Source of the DNA: Hirudinaria manillensis
Lineage: Eukaryota; Annelida; Clitellata; Hirudinida; Hirudinidae
Reading direction: 5' to 3'
Assembly (NCBI GenBank): GCA_034509925.1
Contig: CM067526.1
Span: forward strand, 5,031,501-5,095,500
Length of the DNA: 64,000 bases
Shown one piece after another: positions 12,811-23,100 of this stretch; the stretch's first letter is position 1, and every line of letters begins with the position of its first letter. The notes under the pieces were generated by a model. The model ran no database searches, was not told the origin of the DNA, and was given only the letters and a program-made list of their open reading frames with translations. The position numbers and the translations under genes were made by a program.

Positions 12811-13895
12811 ATGGACGAAGTTATTGATCTGAACGATTTATTTTTTAATACGAGGTTTCAAATCGTAAAATAATGATTCACTTCACTTTTCAGTATCGTT
12901 AGACAGAAACTGACATTTATTCCTCGTTATTGACAGCTACGAAGTGAAGCGCGTGCAAGTTAATGATTTGGAGCTTCGCATCCACGCTCTTCACGAATCA
13001 GCTACGAGTAAATACTTTGTTTACTATGCTAAGCCGATTTAAAACTAGTATGAAGTGATTGTACACATCCTTTCTTTCAATGTAGCCGATTTCGATCTAA
13101 CCGGACAAATTATATGGCCAGCTTCTCGTGTAAGTATCTCATAACTTAATTAAAATTTTTATTTTTTGCTATTTTGGAACCATGATGCCATGTCCTAAAT
13201 GCAATTCCAGGCCCTGGCTGAATTTCTGAATGAAAACAAATATTATTGCAAAGGGGCAAACAAAATTTTAGAGCTTGGTGCAGGTGTTGGATTAGCTGGA
13301 TTAATTGCCTCAAAGTTGGCAACTGATCCCTCCTCAGTAATTCTTACCGACAATAACCAACACATCCTTGACCTCTTAGAAAAGAATGTTTTGGAAAATT
13401 TCCCAGAAGGAGGTAGTACAAAATCAATTGAAACAGGTTCACAAGCTCAGCTTCTCATATTAATTGTCCCATGCAGGTAAACCCACTTGCAAGAAGTTAA
13501 GCTGGGGAAAAGACAATGTTGAACAGTTTGTGAGAGATTGTGGTGGCAATTTTAATCTTATACTTGGTGCAGATGTAGTCTTTTGGCCAGCATCTGTTGC
13601 TTTGCTAATTGAAACTGTTTCAGAACTTCTTGACAACAAGGTGAGAAGTCATATCATGTTAGAACAGTTTAACTATTAAATTTAATTTAATTAAATATTT
13701 CTTTATTGATTAAAATTTTGTTTTGTGACTTAGGAGGGATCATGTTTCCTTTTGAGTTATGTGGAAAGGTCACGTCATACAACAAGCCTGCTCCTGGGGG
13801 AGGCTGAGAAGTTCAATTTGGCATGGGAAGAAGTGCATTTAAGGGATGATTACAAATTCAGTGCTGCCAAACTTTACAAATTTGTTAGGAAATAA
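12811..13895 (+). CDS. Class I SAM-dependent methyltransferase, family 16 (METTL21/METTL23-like)
   Basis: Six exons (12811-12854, 12937-13007, 13086-13129, 13211-13436, 13477-13640, 13734-13895) give 236 residues, the usual length for this family of small, mostly protein-lysine methyltransferases. The family N-terminal signature appears as FDLTGQIIWPAS. Motif I is ILELGAGVGLAGLIASKL (SAM binding), followed by VILTDNN and then NLILGADVVFWPASV, equivalent to the (D/E)xxY-type segment. The C-terminal part (EVHLRDDYKFSAAKLYKF) closes the fold. I cannot tell which METTL orthologue this is or its substrate. The gene is tail-to-tail with the next gene, only about 250 bases apart. Confidence 0.85.
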
Positions 13896-14142
13896 AAAAT
13901 GATTTACTTGATTAATTTTAAATTAGAATTCGATGGACGAAAGCTATTTTCTGGATAGTTTTAATTGAAGAAATACAATCTAATGTTTCCTTTAGTTTAG
14001 ATATCTCCTTATATAAACTAAAAATACATTGGGGATAGAGTTGCTACCATTCCTTTTATGATAGATCGTATCAGTGTGCAGTATTTGCTTGACAATCTAT
14101 TAATACTTGAGAACTCATTCAGTAAATATACTTTGAATGATT

Positions 14143-16150
14143 TTATTGATCAATTTTAATTTGAATCAAATCAAGGGATTTCTGAGATCCTTCATAATCG
14201 CTAGATGTGAAATTGTTGAAATAGTTGGCTGTGTAGCTCAGGGCATCAGTAGGCTTGTCAATGAGGAGTTGTTGCAGAAAATCAGCTATGATACTCTTCC
14301 AATATGGGTTCTTGTAGCAATATTTCAACAGTTCACCTTTGTTCTTCTCCTGCATGCCAATCAAATGAATGTATAATAAGCAAGTTTTGCCTAAACATAA
14401 TTAAATTACAAAGAAAATGAAACTGACATTGATTTGTATTGCCAGTGCTTGACATTCCATTAATTATTTCATCATCACTGACCACTGATATCATTATCAC
14501 ATGAAAAATGAGGTTTTATGACTACCTTTAAATATTGGAATTTTGACATCATCTCTAGATCTTTCTCCCAATCAAATTTTCTCTTGATTTTGTTCTCTTC
14601 AAAAAAGCTCCCCAGCACTGCATAAAAAAATCCAAATCCATAAAAGAAATGCAATTTCTATTTAAATCTGGATGAAATACCAGGCTTGATATGTTTAACT
14701 CCTGCTGCTATTCCATACAATTCATCCTCAAACTTCATCAGCATCAACAAGTTTCTGAAATACACTGTTTATTATTTTATGTAAATGCATGACTTCATCG
14801 CCAGCTGGAAGCTATTGCTTACCCTGATTCATCAAGGAAATATCTTGTTAATGAATCACCATGTTTTCCAATAATTTTCCTTTCTATTGTGATGGCATCT
14901 ACCCAGACGTCATTGACATTTAATTTTGTCCTTGGCAAATTTGTCTTAAAGTAAAGGTAGCATTTTTGATGATTTGTATTCAGTTATCAGTTAATGTTCG
15001 TGACAAAATTTCCTGGCCTTACAAGTATAACCGGGCAAATGTTATAACTGCTGTCCATACCAATAAAGTTCATTTGATTCTTAGGAATGCCCCCATTGCG
15101 GGCTAATAATTTTAGGAGAAGGATGTTGAAAGCTTTTGGGAGGAATGTTTGTAAAATAGATCATTGACAAACTGCTATTAAAAACATGACACTTTAAAAT
15201 CCAAGTGTGAGATATATTGCTATATTACTCAGATTATGACTTTAATAAAAGTAAGGCAAATTTTCCTTAATGTTAGAATGTAAACCAACTTTTTTATTTA
15301 TGTATGTTTGCATTTTCAAGTCACTTGAAAGTACCAAGGAAATGGAGAAAGTGCAAAAGATGGTCACAAAATTGATATCAAAATGTGCATTTAACTTAAA
15401 TCGATAACAATCAATGATAACCAGATGGTACATATCCGCCAAGAGCATGATTTGGAATCAAGTAAATACTTTGCATGTTGACTCTCTAAAATAATTTTTC
15501 ATATTAAATGAAATGAGAAAGCAACTTCGAATGCCTCCAATAATATTTTATGTAATTATAATTATGACACATTAGCAAAAGACTACATGGGAACAATCAA
15601 TAATTTTTGTCACCCCATCAATGAAATAATTCAAAGAGAGCATAAGACCATCATCTTGAAGGACGACGTTCATCTCTCTTAACAAGTGATATTTGGCCTA
15701 AAAGGAATGCAAATTGAACCACAATTGAATTGAACCTCAATATCATGCAAGATCCTTGAACTTAAATAACTAAAATCTAAATGTTAGTCTTAATATTTTA
15801 AGCATTTACTGTAGGATCATTTGAAGATATTTACCTTGATATGTTTTTCGTAGTGCTGCTCGATCAGTTTGGCTTGGAGCGTGAGATTTGAAATTATATC
15901 AGTAGTTCTAACTATATCATTGATCGTGTACTTAATGTTCACTGAGATCTAGCAGTTAACAATGCTCAAATTGCAATTGTAATAAAATCTATAATAATGC
16001 GATAGAAAACGACAATCCTACTTTCAAAACGGGTTTGAGGCTTTTAGAAGAAATTTGAAGCTGAAACAAACTAGATCCAATTTCACTGTGATCGGTTTCC
16101 GATGCGGAATGATATATAAGCTCATCTTTTCCAGATATAGAATTTAACAT
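14143..16150 (-). CDS. CATIP-like ciliogenesis protein with C-terminal RIIa-type docking domain
   Basis: Seven exons (16150-16022, 15948-15835, 15697-15614, 14944-14823, 14754-14681, 14617-14526, 14349-14143) join in consistent phase to 273 residues; an in-frame stop upstream of the ATG fixes the start. The final exon contains YWKSIIADFLQQLL, then DKPTDALSYTANYF. This is the typical dimerisation/docking hel-loop-helix of RIIa-like proteins, ending in an acidic tail. The middle (LTLQAKLIEQHYEKHIKAKY, FLDESGNLLMLMKFEDELYG) matches my recollection of the CATIP N-terminal domain in layout only. CATIP interacts with TTC17 and acts in actin-dependent ciliogenesis. That the gene is real is well supported by splicing. 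The CATIP name is tentative; another RIIa-domain ciliary or flagellar protein is possible. Confidence 0.7.
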
Positions 16151-16972
16151 TTCCAGGGCTATGGAAGTTAAAGCTTATATTCAAGCCAAATCTCAATGTT
16201 GCGGCGTGTTTCCCCGAAAAGAGAACAAGGTCCAATATCAATTTTTGTCTAAAAAAGAGTTGTGGGGATTATTTTCAAGGAAACACGGCGGGTTCGACAA
16301 ACTGTTTCAAGATGTTACAAGTCTGCTTTTGAATGTTGCGATATGAACTGTTCAGCAAAGCTAGACATTAAAAGGAAAAGTAACTCCAGAAGGCACTAAT
16401 TATAATTGATAATATATTAATTAACCGAAATCCTGCCATATCGATCACAGATTAAAGTACGTAACTTGATCGACCCGTAAATTATGCAAAAGATTTATAA
16501 AACACTTATTAAGTAAAAACAAATGCCACAGCTGATCTGTGCCCATCCATTTCTTGAAACTACTTTGTGAAGAAAGAATCATTTTAGTTATGGCAGAACT
16601 TTTTTTATATGTCTTAGTTTCGTGCATATCCAAAAGTAACTAGTACTTATATTATCCAGAAAGTCGATGGCTTCTTCCGACGCTTTCGGTAAATCTATGA
16701 GAATCTTGGGAGTGATAAGAGATTTACTTCGTAACATTTTACCTTTGCTGTGCTACAAAACACAAATTATATTTTTTGCATTGAGATTCCTTCAAGTCAT
16801 AAAAAATACCCCTAAAAAACTAATTGAGTCAGTAATGGCTGCTAGGATACGCCGTATTTGTTGTCTGAAATAATTATATTTTCACTAATAAATCAATTAT
16901 CTTTAAGCTGAAATTATTAAAAAAATAAATTTTATTTAATTTTTTATAGAAAAATTGAGTTCAAGATTCATT
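16151..16972. other. Spacer between the CATIP-like gene and the nuclear receptor
   Basis: Should hold the CATIP-like promoter and the receptor 3' UTR. A minus-strand frame ending at 16445 contains FKKWMGTDQLWHL, which loosely fits the nuclear-receptor helix 3-5 signature. I could not splice it to the receptor. Confidence 0.4.
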
Positions 16973-18275
16973 TTAGGTTTTGTATTCTGCCCAAGGTCGA
17001 AAAAATGGATAATCTGATTTGGAGGAAGAAATGTTATCTGACGAAACCTTTTTAGCTAATACTGCCATCATATTATCATTGATATTAAAGAAGGAAGATA
17101 AATGAGCAACATGACGAACAAATTCTACTAGCGGGACAGATTGTTTGAGATGCATGGATGATGAGTAAAGCGATGAGGCTACCGAAGAAAAATAAAAAGT
17201 CTTTGGTGATGGCGCTATAGATAAGGTAAGATATTCTTGAGCAAGGGAATTGAAATCTTCTCCACGTAAGTGAGAGACCACGAATTTAGTTTGGGCACGC
17301 TGAATTCTTCTCTTGCCTTTGTTTTTCCGAGGCCCTCTCTCTTGTTGAACTGCTTGAAATCATAAAATGTTGTCATAATTAACCTAACCCTAACCAAATA
17401 AAGTCTCTTCTGGTCTTTGCAATATCACTTTACAGCAGCGAAATGAAATTGAGTAAGGATCAATAGCTTCTAAACATTCTTTTTCAGTAATTTGGGCACT
17501 TTCGTAGTGATTAAAACAATTAAAGTGTGACCGGGAAACCTTTTCGTGTTGAGCATAGCATATTTAATCATTTAAATATTTACACTTACCTTCTCTATTC
17601 ATGTTCACCTGGAAACATTTCATCAGCCGACATCCAGGACACCAATTTCGTCTGGCTTTATCTATTCTACATTGACCGTTGCCTCAAGAAACAAAATTGT
17701 GACATTAAGATTTAAAACAGTTAGCAGACTATAAATTCCAAGAATTGACAAGGGTTTTTTTTACTATAGGCAATAAATAAGTGTTTTTTAGAATCGAGGT
17801 TATATAGAGCTTTAGTCATCGTTTTAATATCGATTTTACTTAAAATTCAAAATATCTATTAACATTAATTTCTTTTTCAAAATAATTAAGTAAACCAATC
17901 AGTACTATTGCTTTTAATATAATAATATCTTTTTAGTTATAAGTATCTGTTTCTTCCTAGCTTTGTCATTTCTCATATCACAAGAAATGGTTGTTATTAA
18001 CTTACCTATGCAGGAATAAAGAGCATTTTTTCTAACACTTCTCTTGAAGAAACAGCTGCAACCATCGCAACAAAAAGCTCCGTAGTGCTTTCCATAACTT
18101 TTGTCCCCACACACTGCACAAGGAATGGCTATGGGCAAATTTCGGCCTGTGAATAAGTAAAAACAGTAGTAATATAACTATTTATGACATTGACAAAATA
18201 TTTATTGATTATTACTCTTCTATCCCATTATCCATTAGATGTAATTAATTGTTAATATTGTATGTACCTACCCAT
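16973..18275 (-). CDS. NR2E-type (TLX/PNR/FAX-1-like) nuclear receptor with short C-terminus
   Basis: This is a DNA-binding transcription factor. Exons 18275-18272 (ATGG), 18146-18006, 17682-17590 and 17352-16973 join in phase to 205 residues. The first zinc finger has [14 protein letters not shown] and [11 protein letters not shown]; the second has [19 protein letters not shown]. It is followed by [14 protein letters not shown], the hallmark that places it in subfamily 2E. The very short N-terminus also fits TLX/PNR. Two features are odd. The P-box residue normally Gly is Cys33. After the hinge only a helix-3-like stretch ([11 protein letters not shown]) and a possible helix 4 ([10 protein letters not shown]) precede a stop, where a normal ligand-binding domain needs about 120-150 more residues. 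Either the domain is truncated or further exons exist. DNA-binding identity is certain; the C-terminus is not. Confidence 0.85.
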
Positions 18276-20199
18276 TTTTATTTTTCGCACAAGGCAGCGC
18301 GAGAAGAAATCCTTTTATAGCCATTTAAAGCTGGATTTTAAGGATTTTTTAGTCTTTGACATCAGCAGCTGGCCTCGTCAAAAGCGTCGGTAGGATCATT
18401 CTTGAGTTTCTGTCGATTTCAGGTGTTTGCATAGCGGCTCAGAGTCACATTTTGTCGAAGCATCTTGCATCAATTTGAATTAATTTGACATATTATCGCA
18501 TACCATTTGATAAAAGAAATATAGTAACAAATTAAAATGAGCAAATACCGTTGTTTAAACCTAAAGAATTTTTATGGTTTGTTTATTAGCTTATGGATTC
18601 GGAGACGAATCAACTAGGTTTGTTTGCTCAGCTGCTTTGGAAACAGGAATCTTCCAGTCGTTGATTGATTTCACTGCTTTCATTTTTTTCTATATCACAT
18701 GGTCGCGATTTCATTATACAGAAGAGAAATGATTATTACGGTATAAATCGAATACAATTCTACTTTTCCATAGATCGCATATTTTTATATGTTAAAGTAA
18801 AAATCCATTCCCATTTTGACCTTATTTTAATAATACTAATGTGTACTTTTAAGCCTAGTTATCTAACCCCAAATACCGGATTCCCGAGAATGCTCAATAT
18901 ACAAAATGAAGGGAGAGAGGCGTGATCTTGAATTGAATTGAATTTTTTCGAGTTTTATTATTATACTAATTCCCTCATTTAACACAAAAAAAAAACTGAA
19001 AAGAGCAGCAAAATTGGTTGATCTTGACCCTCTAATTTTGTTTATAAGTACTATAAGAATTATCTCTAAAGAATTATCATCAAGTGGGGTTAGGGATAGA
19101 TATAAAGTTAGGGTTAGGGTTATTTAACGACAGAAAGTGAAAAGCGCTCAATGTTCGAGACCATGCCTCAAGACTTCAATAATAAGATTATGAATACGGT
19201 AAAACCTGCGAATTGGGGAACCCGAGAATAGGATAAAACCTGACTTAAGGGCCTTTTTTTCTATGAACCGATTTTATTTTTGTTTAACATTTGATACCTC
19301 ATAAAAGGGACAACCTCCTTATAGAGACACTATTTTCATGAAAAATCTAGCTGTTCCTTTAGGCAAATTTTACTTTATTTAGTACTAATAGTGCATTCTC
19401 CGTGGTCCTTCAGCAAGGTCACATTCATTTAGAAGTTCTGCGTCTGCAGATATATGTTGGTTTCTACAGGTGTACATCAAGCGTTTGCTTAGTATGTGTA
19501 ATGGGAAGGGCCGCAATGAGAGGTGGAGTTCTATTTTGTCACAAGGAGACTTCTTTGAGAAAGTTGCGAACCAAGCTATGCGATCGACATTAATATGGAG
19601 GTATTCTAGATACTTTCCCTTCTATGGGGTAGGGTATATCGCGTTCTCGTGTTAGGTTTTGTTAGGATTTCGTTTTATGCCGTCACCCGCAGGTGTTAAA
19701 GACAGGGTTAAGTTCTATTTACATTAGAATGAAAATGCATGACAACAGTTCGTATAGTTTTATCAAAAATATTTTGATTCTCTATTAGTCCTATATGTCA
19801 GAGTTATAATATTATAAAAAATACGGCATCGATCCCTTTGATACCCATATAAAATGAATACAAAATTCAGCTCTTCCCCCTATTGCGGCTCCTCCCACTA
19901 TGCATATTAAATAGCCGCCTGATGTACGTCTTTAGTAGCCAGTCGCAGCTATATCTCAAATGAGATTTTGAACAAATTAATGTTGGCTAAAATTAGTTAA
20001 ATTTTAGTTTTTAACGTGAAAAAATAATAAAAAAATAAAACATAGAGTAAAAAAATTTAATTGATAGACCTTGCACAAAGACAAAAAGCATCCACGATAT
20101 AATAATTCCCGTGAGTGACAATTGGAAGAACTTGTGTTTTAGGTTGCTCGTTAGCTGCCTCTTTTTTGGTCATTAGTTGATCTGATAGGGGATCTAGTT
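18276..20199. other. Divergent intergenic region between nuclear receptor and GFM1
   Basis: 1.9 kb between two head-to-head genes. It contains short TTAGGG-like runs and several frames of 60-86 codons with no recognisable content. Confidence 0.5.
19086..19122. repeat. Short interstitial TTAGGG-like run
   Basis: A GGTTAGGG unit and, 13 bases on, a 16-base run with two full TTAGGG units. It is too short to be a telomere and could be chance. Confidence 0.4.
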
Positions 20200-23100
20200 A
20201 TGGTGTTTCAGAGACTTTTTGCGGGTCCTCATCTGAAAAATATTAGCACTCTCGTAAGTAATTATATTTTGGTTAGTTGATTAGTACTAGCTCAAAATAG
20301 TAAAATAGCCAAATTTTTGACAGGTGCACTTAGATGGTTTTCATTCAAAAACATTTTTCATTTGTAAATTTTGCAGTTTTTGAGGAGATGCTATGCAAAG
20401 AAACCCATGGCCATAACGGTTAGAGTGAAAGAAATTATTTAAGGACAGCATTTTATGTCTCGTTATTATTTTGTTGTTGATATTTTTTAATTTTTTCCAA
20501 GTATGTGATTTGTAATTATTTGCTTGTGTTACATGGACCTGAGTTTTTAGTTTATATATAGTCTATGTGAAATTTCATGATAATTCTCAAATTTATTGCT
20601 GACTTTGTGTTACATTTGCATATTTACGTATTTTCAAGTTGTCATTAAGACAACTGGATTTATGGATAAATTCTAAAGGACTTCCACATAGAGACAAATT
20701 AAACTGCTTCTTTAGGAGTTAAATTAAAAATTAATATATATATTACAAATAATTTGCCTTGATTGTTCATATCTTCACACTGATATATAGTTTACAGTGC
20801 TAGGGTTTTCATACATTTTGATATGATATGACATGCTGTAATTTAGATTTTATGCTTATTTGCTTGTTTTTTAAGCATAAAAATCTTCCAAGATTCCATT
20901 TTTTATAAGCTGAAATCAGACTGAATTTAAAGTAATAGAGCTACTGATGAAATTCATTGAGAGGCAAAGTTATATTTCAAATATTTCAACTAAAAAGTTT
21001 GTTTCCGTTCAACAGGAATTCAAGGATGTGGAAAAGATAAGAAACATTGGTATTTCTGCTCACATTGACTCTGGAAAAACAACCCTGACTGAGAGAATCT
21101 TGTTTTACAGTGGTCGTGTGGATGAAATGCACGAGGTCTTGTGATGTTGTTTGGAGGGTTTCTATTTACTTACCTAATATTTTCAATAATAATATTCATT
21201 AGGTGAAAGGCAAAGATGGTGTTGGAGCTACAATGGACTTCATGGAGCTGGAAAAACAACGTGGAATCACAATCCAATCAGCTGCAACCTACACAGAATG
21301 GAAGGATGTCAACATAAACATCATTGACACACCTGGTAATTTGGCTTTGCTTTCAATTATGTATTTCATTTACATCAATGGAAATTTTCTGCAAGAACCA
21401 CAGAACTAATTTATTGACATCCTTGTGATGCCACAGGTCATGTTGATTTCACCGTTGAGGTGGAAAGAGCGCTGAGGGTTTTGGACGGAGCCGTTCTTGT
21501 GCTTTGTGCTGTCGGAGGAGTTCAGAGTCAAACGTTCACAGTGACGAGACAAATGAACCGTTACAATGTGCCATGCATTGCTTTTATCAACAAACTTGAC
21601 AGGGGCAATTCAAACCCTGAAAGAGTTTTAAATCAATTAAGGTTTGTTATTATGTCTGTTGTGCTACATTTTGATCCTCATGAATTTTGTAATTTGACGT
21701 GTATGTGCATTCTTACAGTCCTTATTGTTTCTTTCTGTCATTATTCTTTAATTAATTGATCAATATCCATGCATATCTTCAGAACAAAATTAAACAAGAA
21801 TGCTGCCTTCCTCCAGTTGCCTATTGGTCTTGAAAATGAACATAGAGGTGTGGTGGATCTGATTCAACAAAAAGCATTTTATTTTGAGGAACCTCAAGGG
21901 TGAGTTTGCATGCTCATAATTTAGCAATAAACTGTAACTTGTGGTAATAGGTTTGAGATGTATCGATAGCTTTACATATTAATTGGTTAATGTATTATTT
22001 GTCAAAGACTGAAAGTGGTCGAGGGTCCAATTCCTGAGGACATGGTGGAAGCTGCTAAAGCAAGAAGAGTAGAGCTCATTGGTGAATGCTTATGCTTGTT
22101 GATAAATTATTTCAATATTGGATAATAATTAGTAAGTTGGTCTTCAATTTTAATAATTGGAAATAAATATGGTAATTGCTTTAATCACAGAATGCATTTC
22201 AAATGTGGATGAGATTATGGGTGACATTTATCTTGAGGAGAGGGAACCCACAATTCAGGAAATGAAGGTTGAAATTATTTGAATGTATTATTTTTTTTCA
22301 AATTAAGATCTGATTAAAATAAGTCATAATTCTCGAACGTGTAAAAATCGACAGGATGCCGTCAGAAGAACATGCATAAAGAGAACATTTGTTCCTGTGC
22401 TCATGGGTTCTGCCTTGAAAAACAGAGGTGTGCAGCTGCTATTGGACAGCATAATCGATTACCTCCCCAATCCGTCAGAAGTTGAGAACCATGCTCTCGA
22501 CGAAACAGGGTTAGACATTTGCAAGTCGGAATAAATGAATCGCGAGGAAATTATAATTATAATTGTTCTGACCTCTTCAGTGAAGAAGTGAAGGAGGTGT
22601 TGCTGAGTCCCAAGCGTGACGACTCCAATCCTTTCATCGCTCTTGCCTTCAAGTTGGAGGTCAGTCAAACAAAGACCTTTTCCTTTTTGCATTCATTTGA
22701 CATTCGTTTTTTAATGTCCGTTTTAGGCGGGAAGATTCGGTCAGCTTACTTATTTGAGAGTCTATCAAGGCTGTTTGAAAAAGGGTGATGTAATATATAA
22801 TGCAAGAACCAACAAAAAAGTAAAGACATCAAGGCTTGTCAGAATGCATGCTGACCAAATGGAGGTTTGTGATAATTTCATGTCTTTGGAAACAATTTAA
22901 ACAGCTACTCAATAACACAACTTTACATTAAGGATGTCCAAGAGGTTTATGCTGGAGACATTTGTGCCTTGTTCGGTATTGATTGTGCTAGTGGTGACAC
23001 CTTTGTAACAAAGGATAGCACAAAGATATCAATGGTAAGTGATTGACATTTTCTGACTTAGATTTTAATAGATTATCTGATTATCCAGTTGATAATAGTC

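Noticed and set aside
17388..17574. Open minus-strand stretch in a receptor intron ([12 protein letters not shown]...RPEETLF) ending at a GT in the same phase as the next exon
   Set aside because: It looked like an alternative exon at first. The true second zinc-finger exon (17682-17590) splices directly in phase to AVQQERGPR, and no acceptor puts this stretch in frame.
19402..19655. Cys-rich 60-codon plus-strand frames in the spacer before GFM1
   Set aside because: Two overlapping frames with no splice context or homology that I recognise.
20947..21144. Frame extending the third GFM1 exon upstream ([16 protein letters not shown]...)
   Set aside because: The acceptor at 21015 and in-phase joining to the first two exons give a better mitochondrial presequence; the extension reads as intron.
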